From: Alphaproteobacteria bacterium
GTDB lineage: Bacteria; Pseudomonadota; Alphaproteobacteria; Sphingomonadales; Sphingomonadaceae
Length of the DNA: 10,161 nt
Reading direction: 5' to 3'
NCBI GenBank assembly: GCA_016650315.1
Contig: JAENVZ010000051.1
Coordinates: 1-10,161, forward strand
Part shown: positions 1 through 6,503 of the stretch, in pieces
How the letters are laid out: each line of letters starts with the position of its first letter
Position numbering within the stretch: the stretch's first letter is position 1
Notes under the pieces: generated by a model
The model's database searches: none
What the model saw: only the letters and a program-made list of their open reading frames with translations
Told to the model about the DNA's origin: nothing
Program-made: the position numbers and the translations under genes

Positions 1-1
1 C

Positions 2-679
2 CAGCCCTCCGCGCAAGCTCAAGAAGATGGCGACACGCAGCCGCGGCTCATCGATGTACTGCGATACCCAGCTATCATCGCCAGTTGTATCGCCATTGGC
101 GCGGTAAGCTATGTTCATGTCTTTTTCGTCACCTGGTTTCCAAGCTACCTTGCCGCCGAACGCGGGATGAGTCAGATCGAGATCGGCTTCATTTCAGCCA
201 TTCCTTGGGGATTGGGCGCCCTCGGCATGGTCAGCGGCGGATTGCTTTCCGACTATGCGACAAGGCGGTCCGGCGGGGGCCTGTTGGGACGAAAGCTTCT
301 CTTGCTTGGATGCCTCGTTCCGGCCGGATTATGCCTGGTACTGGTACCCTTGGTTGATGGGAAATATATTGCTGTTGCGCTGATGGCTGGTACGGTCGGC
401 CTGCTCTATGCATCTGGTCCAACCTATTTCGCGACCATCCGCCAAGCCGCCCCGCCTCAATTTCTGGGACGCGCCACAGGACTGGCAGTCCTGTCTACCG
501 CGATCACTGCCGCTTTGGCTCCTGCCATCTCTGGCTATCTGATCAAGGCCACGGGCGATTATTTCGCAGCCTTCGCAGTCGCGGCCGCTCTTATCTCGTC
601 GTCCGCCATTGCCTTCTTCTTCGTGGCACGGCTTCAGCCAGCGAAATATCCAGATACTCGCCTGTCCACACAGGCCTAG
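2..679 (+). CDS. MFS permease, ACS-like family, C-terminal half (5' end outside window)
   Basis: The reading frame is open from the left edge, giving 225 visible residues; a full carrier of this type has about 430, so roughly half is missing. The first 18 or so visible residues are hydrophilic and suit the central cytoplasmic loop. About six hydrophobic segments follow. Visible residues 43-90 (VTWFPSYLAAERGMS, then AIPWGLG, then GGLLSDYATRR) match the seventh and eighth helices of anion:cation symporter carriers, including the second-half copy of the MFS loop motif (G-x-L-S-D-x-x-x-R-R). Such proteins import organic anions such as aromatic carboxylates or sugar acids across the inner membrane. 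The methionine at 167 is internal to a helix-loop region and is not the start. The gene converges with the MDR operon. Import of the substrate used by the neighbours is an inference. The family is fairly sure, the substrate unknown. Confidence 0.85.
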   Translation, partial: QPSAQAQEDGDTQPRLIDVLRYPAIIASCIAIGAVSYVHVFFVTWFPSYLAAERGMSQIEIGFISAIPWGLGALGMVSGGLLSDYATRRSGGGLLGRKLLLLGCLVPAGLCLVLVPLVDGKYIAVALMAGTVGLLYASGPTYFATIRQAAPPQFLGRATGLAVLSTAITAALAPAISGYLIKATGDYFAAFAVAAALISSSAIAFFFVARLQPAKYPDTRLSTQA

Positions 680-696
680 CCGAACGGAACGAGCCG

Positions 697-732
697 CAGG
701 GGCGCAGTGCAGGCTGCATAAGCGCGCCCCTG
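697..732 (+). terminator. possible terminator hairpin after the MFS permease
   Basis: An inverted repeat CAGGGGCGC / GCGCCCCTG (9 bp, 697-705 and 724-732) starts 18 bases after the permease stop codon. The 18-base loop holds a smaller TGCA-ggc-TGCA dyad. The GC-rich stem and position suit a terminator, but no run of T follows, so an intrinsic terminator is only possible. The rest of the interval to 952 shows no convincing gene or promoter. Confidence 0.35.
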
Positions 733-952
733 AATGTCCCAAGCGTCCGGTTTCTACGATATCACGCTTACATCTATCCCTTCTGCTTGATAATTATAGA
801 TTCGCTGGTTGCCCGGATGGCGATCGCTCAATGGCCGATCACATCCTCACACTTCAAAACGCCAGCCTGCGCGCCACATATCTGCTTTGATCGCGTAGGC
901 TCATTGATCAGCTCAAAGACGCAGCATCATTACGATGTGTGGGCTGATGCGC

Positions 953-1927
953 TCACCGGGTAAAGACCACCTTGCCGGCCGTTCGCCCCTGCAGCATGGC
1001 AGCCATGCCTTCGATCGCATTCTCCATAGGCAGCACCAGACCAATTTCGGGATCAATCTTGGCCGTTACCATGAACCTCATGAGCGCATTCATTTCCTCA
1101 AGGGTTCCCATGACCGACCCGACGAGCCGTATTTGTTGTACAAACAGGCGTGAGAGGTCGGCATCGGGATCATCACCAGTTGTGGCCCCGACCGTTCCTA
1201 TTATGCCGCCTGAGCGAACCGACTGCATGGTGTGCGCCCAGGTGGCGGTTCCGACATTGTCCACTACGGCGTCCACCGCGCGCGGCAGCGCATTTCCCGA
1301 TTCAAATATCCGGTTAGCTCCCAGCCTTTCAGCGAGTTCCGAGCCTTCCCGCGTACGGCTGGTCACCCACACCTCCACCCCCGCGGCGGAGGCAAGCTGG
1401 ATGAAAGCGGTGGCCATGCCGCCCGATGCTCCCTGGACGAGCAATGTTTGCCCTGCTGTGATCCCTATTCGGGTAAACAGCAGTCGAAACGCTGTGAGCC
1501 AGGCTGTTCCAAGAACACTCGCGTGCAAGGACGACAGACCATCAATCAGCGGAAGCGCATTGCGCGCAGGCATATAGACATAGTCCGCAAACGTACCATC
1601 CACCTTCTCGTGAAGAATGTTGAAGCCAGGATCGAGCGTTTCGTCGCCGCGCCAGTCAGGCGATCCGAGAACGGGATAGATTACTACGGGGGTGCCATCA
1701 TCAAGTATCCCCGCGCCGTCGCAGCCAAGGGTGATGGGGAAAGGAATGCCCTCCGGGTGCGGTCCCCGGCCCATAGCAGTGAAGATGTCGTGCCGGTTCA
1801 AACTGGCGTGGGTCACTTTGACCCGTATCCAGTCCTTCGGTGCCTCTTTGGATTCGGCCCTCTCGCCCACAATGACCGCGGATAGTGGATCTTCGTGATT
1901 GGGCGTGTTGACATAGACTGCGAACAT
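953..1927 (-). CDS. MDR-superfamily NAD(P)H-dependent oxidoreductase (quinone/enone reductase-like), copy 1
   Basis: The 324-residue protein has the medium-chain dehydrogenase/reductase architecture: a GroES-like N-terminal domain (ASLNRHD at 41-47, LGCDGAG at 67-73) and a Rossmann domain with the nucleotide loop VQGASGGMATA at 164-174. The cysteine that binds catalytic zinc in alcohol dehydrogenases is absent (NRHD instead). The segment at about 82-118, which in related zinc MDRs carries four structural-zinc cysteines, is present in length but has none. It should therefore be a zinc-free reductase of an activated C=C or quinone, using NAD(P)H in the cytoplasm. The ATG is preceded by AGGAG six bases upstream, fixing the start. 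It lies 42 bases after the stop of a paralogue (1970-2953), about half identical by eye, and is probably the second gene of that operon. The substrate is not recognisable. Confidence 0.88.
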   Translation of the reverse strand: MFAVYVNTPNHEDPLSAVIVGERAESKEAPKDWIRVKVTHASLNRHDIFTAMGRGPHPEGIPFPITLGCDGAGILDDGTPVVIYPVLGSPDWRGDETLDPGFNILHEKVDGTFADYVYMPARNALPLIDGLSSLHASVLGTAWLTAFRLLFTRIGITAGQTLLVQGASGGMATAFIQLASAAGVEVWVTSRTREGSELAERLGANRIFESGNALPRAVDAVVDNVGTATWAHTMQSVRSGGIIGTVGATTGDDPDADLSRLFVQQIRLVGSVMGTLEEMNALMRFMVTAKIDPEIGLVLPMENAIEGMAAMLQGRTAGKVVFTR

Positions 1928-1969
1928 TGATCACTCCTAAGGTCGAGGTGCGACCTCACCGGTTTTGGT

Positions 1970-2953
1970 TCAGCCCTGATTTTGGTCGGGCGTGAAGATC
2001 GTTTTCCCCTGGGAGTCGCCTTCCCACATAGCGCGAAACCCGTCACTTGCCTGTGCCAGCGGCATTACCGCGCCGATTTTAGGACGGATCCCAGTATGCA
2101 CTATGAAGCGAACCATATCCCGCATGTTATCCAACGTGCCCAGAACCGAACCCTGGATATTGAGCTGGTTTATGAAAACACGGCGGAGATTCGCTTTAGG
2201 ACTCTTGCCGCTGGTACGTCCGGCAACGACAACCGTACCACCGCGCCGCACTGAAGCGAGAGAGTGCGACCAAGTTGCCTCGCCCACCGTTTCAAACACG
2301 GCATCCACCGGCTCGGGCAGCGGCTCACCAGACGCAAATGTGCGGTGTGCTCCAAGTTCCGCGGCAAGCGCGCGGCTGCGGTCCGTCCGGCCAGTGACCC
2401 ATATTTCCATACCGGCCGCGCTTCCAAGTTGGATCAGCGCGGTCGATACGCCGCCTGACGCGCCCTGAACCAGCATCCTCTGGCCCGGTTTCATCCCGGA
2501 TCGAACGAACAGCATCTTGTATGCCGTCAACCAAGCGGTGCCTAACGCGGCCGCTTCTACCGCGCTGACTTCTGCGGGGCGGGGAATGACGCAGCGCTTT
2601 GGCACAACAATATATTCGGCCATGGCGCCCGCGCGCAGCTCACTAAGGACATGAAAGCGCGGGTCCAAGGTCTCTTCGTCATGCCAATCTGGGTCGCCCA
2701 TTCCCGGATAAATTATTACCGGGGTTCCATCCTCTAACAGTCCTGCACCGTCACACCCCAGGATCATGGGCAATGGCAGTGGCGGATGCTGAGTTACGCC
2801 CCGCAACGTCCAGAGATCATGGCGGTTCAGACTCGCGGCCTGCACCCTGACCTTGACACTCCCTTCATCCGCCAAGGGTTCAGGCATTTCCCCAACTATA
2901 AGCGCAGACAGCGGATCGTCGAAGTTGGGTTTCTCGGTGTAAGCGGCTAACAT
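1970..2953 (-). CDS. MDR-superfamily NAD(P)H-dependent oxidoreductase, copy 2 (first gene of operon)
   Basis: This 327-residue paralogue of the gene at 953-1927 is collinear with it throughout. It shares DPLSA-x-IVGE near the N-terminus, ASLNRHD (40-46), LGCDGAG (65-71), IYP-x-x-G-x-PDW with ETLDP (81-98), LGTAWLTA (137-144) and the coenzyme loop VQGASGG (162-168). Like its partner it has neither catalytic nor structural zinc cysteines, so a zinc-free quinone or enone reductase role is expected. AGGAG lies six bases before the ATG. An overlapping ATG four bases upstream is in another frame. It would be transcribed first, from a promoter-like sequence at 3069-3097, with copy 1 42 bases downstream. 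Tandem duplication followed by divergence explains the pair; they may act on different intermediates or form a heteromer, which is inference. The exact reaction is unknown. Confidence 0.88.
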   Translation of the reverse strand: MLAAYTEKPNFDDPLSALIVGEMPEPLADEGSVKVRVQAASLNRHDLWTLRGVTQHPPLPLPMILGCDGAGLLEDGTPVIIYPGMGDPDWHDEETLDPRFHVLSELRAGAMAEYIVVPKRCVIPRPAEVSAVEAAALGTAWLTAYKMLFVRSGMKPGQRMLVQGASGGVSTALIQLGSAAGMEIWVTGRTDRSRALAAELGAHRTFASGEPLPEPVDAVFETVGEATWSHSLASVRRGGTVVVAGRTSGKSPKANLRRVFINQLNIQGSVLGTLDNMRDMVRFIVHTGIRPKIGAVMPLAQASDGFRAMWEGDSQGKTIFTPDQNQG

Positions 2954-3068
2954 CCATGACTCCTATTCGGATCGGCCCATCTCTGACCTTTCGGCGGAGA
3001 GATGCATGGCGAAACACGCTCGCCCCTCTCGCAGATAACCGTGCGTGGATCGCCCCCGATGCCTGATC

Positions 3069-3097
3069 CTGTTAGCCAGACCTATGTGCCTTGTCAA
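3069..3097 (-). promoter_or_regulatory. predicted sigma-70-type promoter of the MDR operon
   Basis: On the minus strand TTGACA (3097-3092) is a perfect -35 box, followed after exactly 17 bases by TAACAG (3074-3069), a weak -10 box (3 of 6). Transcription would start near 3062, giving an untranslated leader of about 108 bases before the ATG at 2953. The weak -10 and the dyads just upstream of the -35 box would suit an activator-dependent promoter; that is inference. Confidence 0.45.
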
Positions 3098-3110
3098 TTT
3101 TACGAAATTA

Positions 3111-3124
3111 GAATTTGCAGTGCG
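3111..3124. promoter_or_regulatory. operator-like motif, copy A (shared with 7700-7713)
   Basis: The plus-strand sequence GAATTTGCAGTGCG matches GAAACTGCAGTTCG at 7700-7713 in 11 of 14 positions. Both copies lie upstream of the -35 box of a minus-strand promoter, in the same orientation relative to transcription; this copy is 13 bases from the box. It could be a regulator site for the MDR operon, and possibly for the divergent VOC gene. The binding protein is unknown; the IclR protein in this window is one candidate. Confidence 0.35.
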
Positions 3125-3246
3125 AACATTCAAAAATAGGTGGATGCCTTTATTGCCAATTCGCTCGTTGCGAGCGGTTCTTGCACGCTCCGGCAAGCTC
3201 TGAACAGCCCTCAAATATTTCGTTGTGCGGTTTCATATTTCGTCAG

Positions 3247-3275
3247 TTGACTGCTATTGCGCAGGACGTTAGGAC
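3247..3275 (+). promoter_or_regulatory. predicted promoter of the VOC gene
   Basis: TTGACT (3247-3252) is followed after 17 bases by TAGGAC (3270-3275). The -35 box is good and the -10 box weak (3 of 6). A start near 3282 would leave a leader of about 33 bases to the GTG codon at 3315, with AGGAG at 3302-3306 as ribosome binding site. Confidence 0.35.
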
Positions 3276-3314
3276 AAATCCATCAATTAATCGCACGGTC
3301 CAGGAGATGAATCG

Positions 3315-3836
3315 GTGCTGTCAAATTTCCACCATGTCGCATTTCGCTGCCGCAACGCAGCCGAGACGACCCGTTTTTATACAGAAGTTCTGGGCCTCAA
3401 ATATTCACATGCTGTGTTGAATGAGGTCGTTCCCTCCACGGGAGCGAAGGACCCGCACCTTCACATCTTCTTCGAACTCGAAGATGGCAGTTCCATAGCC
3501 TTCTTCGATGTGCCGAAGTCCCCCCCAGCGCAGCCGGACCCGAACACGCCGGAATGGGTTCAGCACGTAGCTTTCCAGGTCCGCAACATGGACGAACTGA
3601 TGGAATCCAAGGCGCGCCTTGAGTCGCACAATATCGACTTCATCGGACCGATCAGCCACTATCCGGACCAATATTCAATCTACTTCTTCGACCCCAACGG
3701 CCTTCGTCTCGAATTTAATCTGCCTGCACCGCCCGGCACTGACGATAAAGCGGGAACTGCGCTGGAGTTGCTTGAGCGGTGGGAGAAAATGCGGTCCGCT
3801 GGACACTGGGAGCAGGGATCGGCAGTATCCGCTTAG
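3315..3836 (+). CDS. VOC-superfamily metalloprotein (glyoxalase / extradiol dioxygenase fold)
   Basis: The 173-residue protein has two beta-alpha-beta-beta-beta modules, about residues 4-65 and 82-138, typical of the vicinal oxygen chelate fold. His7 (HHVAF), His84 (QHVAF) and Glu133 (LRLEF after the FDPNG turn) fall where type I extradiol dioxygenases carry their 2-His-1-carboxylate iron ligands, so a metal site looks intact. The fourth position used by glyoxalase I-like members appears to be Ala62. A small ring-cleaving dioxygenase or a related isomerase/lyase is possible; the sequence does not decide. The start is GTG, supported by AGGAG eight bases upstream and by the first beta strand beginning at residue 4; the ATG at 3307 is out of frame. 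A charged C-terminal helix (about 145-162) follows the fold. The gene is divergent from the MDR operon and convergent with the repair gene. Confidence 0.85.
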   Translation: MLSNFHHVAFRCRNAAETTRFYTEVLGLKYSHAVLNEVVPSTGAKDPHLHIFFELEDGSSIAFFDVPKSPPAQPDPNTPEWVQHVAFQVRNMDELMESKARLESHNIDFIGPISHYPDQYSIYFFDPNGLRLEFNLPAPPGTDDKAGTALELLERWEKMRSAGHWEQGSAVSA

Positions 3837-3919
3837 GCTGATCAGATCGGCAAAAAGCATGGGACGAACTCGATTCTCGGGTCCTGATCTGTAATTTGTG
3901 AAGCTTTGGGGGTGCATCC

Positions 3920-3934
3920 CTTGAGGGCCTCAAG
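3920..3934. terminator. short palindrome between convergent genes, possible bidirectional terminator
   Basis: CTTGAGG-g-CCTCAAG is a perfect 7-bp inverted repeat with a single central base. It lies 84 bases after the VOC stop and 51 bases after the alkylation-repair stop on the other strand. Neither side has a T-run, so terminator function is uncertain and a protein-binding site is an alternative. Confidence 0.28.
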
Positions 3935-3984
3935 AATCTGTTCGCACTGACCTCCTGCAAAGCGGTCACCTTGTCTGCATCGGT

Positions 3985-5121
3985 CTAAACTTGAAGCTCG
4001 AACGAGCCGCGACCAAGGATCTGACCGTTTCCCAATAGCTCTACATTATGCTGGCCAGAGTAGAGGGTCCGGACACTAAGATTTTCGATCCGCTGTCGGT
4101 GTGAAAGAGTGGCGCTATGGCCGCTCTCCAGGATCAAGGTCTTAAGCTTGAAGACCTTGCGCGACGTCCGTCCATTCTTACGCACATAGTGGATCGCATA
4201 ATCCAGGACGATTGTCTGGCGCTCCTCGCTTTCTGAGGTAATTCGGAACGAAACGGTTAAAGTCTCTCCTGCACGGATTTCTTTCGGCGAAATGGCAAGA
4301 TCGTCGATTCTGATGTTCACGCCTTCGCTTGCCCCGACCAGGGAAAGCGCATCCTTGTTACCCGCCTTTACGAGACTACGAAGAGCGTGCCGCGCGATCC
4401 ATTGCACGCGTGCATCCTCCCTTGGCCATCCTTTGATCCGGTCGAGCGCCCATTCCGGATTGTCCTTGGTAATATCATTGAGATGATTGGCCACCGACTT
4501 GCGCACATAGGGACTTGGATCAGCTCTCAAAGCCTCAAGGATCGGCGCGGCGGGTGATGGATCCCGGACAAGTGGTTCAATGCGAAACGACCAGGGTAGC
4601 CGCGGGCGGCTGCCTTCGCTCGCAAGGCGCCGCACATCAGGGCTATCATCATGCGCCCATCGCTCCATCACGGCCAGGGTGCGTTGCAGGTCACGGCGCA
4701 AGAAATGCCGGACCGCGAACTCAGAGGACCCAAATGGCGTAAAGAAACGCAGCGCATCCATGGAAAGATCAAACTCGTCTTGCCCGTATAAGGCGACAAA
4801 TTCGGACAGCGTCAGTGTCACAAACTTGCTATCCAGGCGGGGGGCCACCGCCCGAAGCACCGCGACCGCTGATGGAAAGTCCATAGGTAGTGCCGCATGA
4901 AGCGCGTTGGCTACATGCCGCAATCGCTCCATCAATGTTAAATCGTCTAACCCGGCGAGGGTCTCCGCAAGGAAGCGGTCATGGTCGAAGGATTGCGACA
5001 CTTTGGCAGTCTCTGCCGCGATATGATGAATGCGCGCGTGACTAAAGATACTGTCTTTCAATTTTGGCGCAGCTTCTTCAGGCTGCTTGACACTGATTTT
5101 TTGCGCGGTCCCATTAACCAT
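3985..5121 (-). CDS. alkC: AlkC-type DNA alkylation-repair glycosylase (HEAT repeats + C-terminal Ig-like domain)
   Basis: The 378-residue protein belongs to the AlkC/AlkD HEAT-like glycosylases. Residues about 45-265 form repeated helix pairs; two diagnostic stretches are SPDVRRLASEGSRPRLPW (160-177) and DPSPYVRKSVANHLND followed by ITKDNPEW (201-224). Residues about 270-378 are beta-rich (ISPKEIRAGETLTVSF onward) and match the immunoglobulin-like domain that separates AlkC proteins with that extension from AlkD. Studied AlkC enzymes excise cationic N3-alkylated bases such as 3-methyladenine from DNA without flipping the base. The ATG is preceded by GAGGG six bases upstream. The 24 N-terminal residues are polar and probably disordered. 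I see no Ada-box-like (AAAGCGCA) or alphaproteobacterial LexA-like (GTTC-N7-GTTC) site upstream. It is divergent from the IclR gene and has no obvious link to the catabolic genes. Confidence 0.88.
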   Translation of the reverse strand: MVNGTAQKISVKQPEEAAPKLKDSIFSHARIHHIAAETAKVSQSFDHDRFLAETLAGLDDLTLMERLRHVANALHAALPMDFPSAVAVLRAVAPRLDSKFVTLTLSEFVALYGQDEFDLSMDALRFFTPFGSSEFAVRHFLRRDLQRTLAVMERWAHDDSPDVRRLASEGSRPRLPWSFRIEPLVRDPSPAAPILEALRADPSPYVRKSVANHLNDITKDNPEWALDRIKGWPREDARVQWIARHALRSLVKAGNKDALSLVGASEGVNIRIDDLAISPKEIRAGETLTVSFRITSESEERQTIVLDYAIHYVRKNGRTSRKVFKLKTLILESGHSATLSHRQRIENLSVRTLYSGQHNVELLGNGQILGRGSFELQV

Positions 5122-5138
5122 AATTCACCCTCATATTT

Positions 5139-5148
5139 GCGGTTCCGC
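5139..5148. promoter_or_regulatory. palindrome just upstream of the alkylation-repair gene
   Basis: GCGG-TT-CCGC is a perfect 10-base palindrome 17 bases upstream of the start codon on the minus strand. It could be an operator or a hairpin in the leader near the ribosome binding site. In GC-rich DNA a palindrome this short can arise by chance. Confidence 0.2.
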
Positions 5149-5239
5149 ATCCGCGCCGACAAAAACAAGGGTGCGACCTCCCCTTTGCGGGAAATTGGAT
5201 GCCCGCTAAAAAGGTTTGGGGACACAGCTACCTTGGTCC

Positions 5240-5269
5240 TTGGCGTCTCGACAGCCGACCTGATATAAC
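5240..5269 (+). promoter_or_regulatory. predicted promoter of the IclR-family regulator
   Basis: TTGGCG (5240-5245) is followed after 18 bases by TATAAC (5264-5269), a -10 box matching 5 of 6. Transcription would begin near 5276, giving a leader of about 147 bases before the preferred ATG at 5423. Confidence 0.38.
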
Positions 5270-5275
5270 CGTATT

Positions 5276-5292
5276 GCGAAAGGTAATATCGC
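5276..5292. promoter_or_regulatory. dyad at the predicted regulator start point, possible autoregulatory operator
   Basis: GCGA-N9-TCGC (5276-5279 and 5289-5292) sits on the predicted transcription start of the IclR gene. Many IclR proteins repress their own gene from a dyad overlapping the promoter. The half-sites are only four bases long, so this is a weak candidate. Confidence 0.25.
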
Positions 5293-5422
5293 CTGTCAAT
5301 CGCCAAGCGCCCACCGCCAAAGGTATCTTTCATACGGCCAAGCAGTGCTAAGGGCTTGCGTAATTCACGAAAAGTCTGTTTGTAGAGGTAAGGATAAGGC
5401 GCACGTCTGCGCGGAGATGTTG

Positions 5423-6343
5423 ATGACTGATAAGCGGAAGCCCTCTATAATCATGGATGAAGAGACTGAGATCGAAGCAGAGGCTGAAGTTGAGAGCGGC
5501 AATGGCCGTCAATTCATTTGGGCGCTCGCGCGCGGCTTGGATGTACTGCGCGCATTCCGAGTGAACGATCCGCCCTTGAGCAACCAGGAACTCGCCAAGC
5601 GAACGGGCTTTCCGCGTCCTACAATATCGCGGATCACGCATACCCTGACCGAACTCGGCTATCTAACCTATCATGAACGATATGGCTGCTATGAGCTTGG
5701 TGGTAGCGCGCTTGTGCTTGGCCATGTCGCGCGCGCAAATTTCAACCCGCTCGAACGCATTCGGCCCGCCATGCAACGCTTGGCAGAATTCAGCAATGCA
5801 AACGTCGGCATTGGCGCACGGGATCGATTGGAAATGATCTACCTGGACGTCATGTACGGGCCGTCGCGGATTAGCCTGCGTTTTGAGGTGGGATCAAAAG
5901 TGCCCATCCTATCCACAGCGATGGGACGTGCCTATATTGCGGCGGCACCTGATGACGAGGTCGCGTCCCTGGTCAAGCAGTTCCGAAAGATATCCAAGGA
6001 CGATCCCGATGCGCCTCAACGGATCGTGAATCACGCAAAGGATGAGTTCAGCCGCCTTGGATTCTGCAGTTCCACAGGTGACTGGACCGATGATATTCAT
6101 GGCATCGCAGCCCCAGTCATGGCACCGGATATGGGTGGGCTTCTCGCAATCAACGTCGGAGCCCCCGCTTATCTGATGCCAAAGACTAAGATGATGACCG
6201 AAATCGGCCCCGAATTGGTCAAAACGGCGGCTGAACTTTCGGAAATATTTGGGCAATTCCATGGCACGCCCGAATTTCGGCCTGCTGTGCGTGGGCGCCC
6301 TGCTCGAGGCCGCAACTCTACGACCAATGGATCGCTCACCTAG
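5423..6343 (+). CDS. IclR-family transcriptional regulator
   Basis: The 306-residue protein has an N-terminal winged helix-turn-helix (about 30-95; LSNQELAKRTGFPRPTISR at 52-70 covers both helices of the motif) and the C-terminal effector domain of IclR proteins (about 105-275; LSTAMGRAYIA at 163-173, HGIAAPV at 226-232). IclR proteins bind as dimers or tetramers and often control aromatic catabolic operons, sensing a pathway compound. The frame extends upstream to a GTG at 5345, but GCGGAG at 5411-5416 is six bases before the ATG at 5423, so I choose that start; an ATG at 5453 is a shorter option. Two oddities: an acidic stretch at 12-24 (DEETEIEAEAEVE) and a basic tail at 290-298 containing RGRPARGR, which resembles an AT-hook. 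It is convergent with the Rieske gene and divergent from alkC. Confidence 0.9.
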   Translation: MTDKRKPSIIMDEETEIEAEAEVESGNGRQFIWALARGLDVLRAFRVNDPPLSNQELAKRTGFPRPTISRITHTLTELGYLTYHERYGCYELGGSALVLGHVARANFNPLERIRPAMQRLAEFSNANVGIGARDRLEMIYLDVMYGPSRISLRFEVGSKVPILSTAMGRAYIAAAPDDEVASLVKQFRKISKDDPDAPQRIVNHAKDEFSRLGFCSSTGDWTDDIHGIAAPVMAPDMGGLLAINVGAPAYLMPKTKMMTEIGPELVKTAAELSEIFGQFHGTPEFRPAVRGRPARGRNSTTNGSLT

Positions 6344-6387
6344 GGTCAGGACCTATTAATGACGGGGATGCCTTCGCCCGAAATATT

Positions 6388-6401
6388 AAGCCTACGGGCT
6401 T
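6388..6401 (+). terminator. possible small terminator after the IclR gene
   Basis: AAGCC-TACG-GGCTT (6388-6392, 6397-6401) is a 5-bp stem with a tetraloop, followed by TATCG, 44 bases after the regulator stop. The stem is short and the T-tract poor. It lies in the 160-base convergent gap before the Rieske gene, in which I see no gene. A longer 8-bp pair GGGTCAGG / CCTGACCC (6343-6350 and 6481-6488) brackets this gap. Confidence 0.3.
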
Positions 6402-6503
6402 TATCGCTCGCATGACATCCTCCAGAGAGGTTGCCTTGGGCCGCTTTACGCAGCCCATTGATGCATGTCCGGGTCCCTGCCCTGACCCACTTCCGCAGAT
6501 TAT

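Larger units (their letters stand above)
2954..3314. other. divergent intergenic control region (MDR operon / VOC gene)
   Basis: This 361-base stretch separates two divergent transcription units and is more AT-rich than its flanks, especially 3090-3160 and 3215-3290. It holds a promoter-like pair on each strand, an AATTT-N4-AAATT dyad at 3096-3109 touching the minus-strand -35 box, a motif shared with the Rieske promoter region at 3111-3124, and a 6-bp stem with a 3-base loop (CGCTCG-ttg-CGAGCG) at 3162-3176. Short open frames across it (minus 2963-3214, plus 3115-3420) resemble no protein family I know and are not called. Confidence 0.6.
5122..5422. other. divergent intergenic region (alkC / IclR regulator)
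   Basis: This stretch of 301 bases holds the promoter-like pair for the regulator (5240-5269), a dyad at its predicted start point (5276-5292), and a minus-strand TTGACA (5299-5294) that could be the -35 box of the repair gene, although its -10 partner CAATAC at 17 bases is poor. Small dyads AAAG-GTAT-CTTT (5319-5330) and GCGGTTCCGC (5139-5148) are also present. A minus-strand open frame at 5058-5333 is not supported as a gene. Confidence 0.5.

Noticed and set aside
704..710. GCAGTGC, also present at 3117-3123 and 5342-5348, as a third and fourth copy of the shared motif
   Set aside because: Only seven bases match, flanks do not agree, and the site at 704 lies downstream of a gene in a convergent gap.
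972..1885. Long plus-strand frames (972-1577, 1232-1885) opposite the MDR gene
   Set aside because: They are antisense shadows; the minus strand encodes a full-length protein with clear motifs and a good ribosome binding site.
2963..3214. Minus-strand open frame of 83 residues ending 10 bases before the MDR operon
   Set aside because: It spans the predicted promoter and hairpin, and its composition (many Arg, His, Asn) is that of a non-coding frame.
3115..3420. Plus-strand open frame of 101 residues overlapping the VOC gene start
   Set aside because: It overlaps the VOC coding region in another frame, resembles no family, and the AGGAG at 3302-3306 serves the GTG of the VOC gene.
5058..5333. 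Minus-strand open frame of 91 residues overlapping the alkC start
   Set aside because: No recognisable domain, and it covers the predicted promoters and operators of the divergent region and the alkC ribosome binding site.
5345..5422. 26-residue upstream extension of the IclR protein from a GTG
   Set aside because: There is no ribosome binding site before the GTG, while GCGGAG is well placed for the ATG at 5423; the extra residues are outside the family domain.
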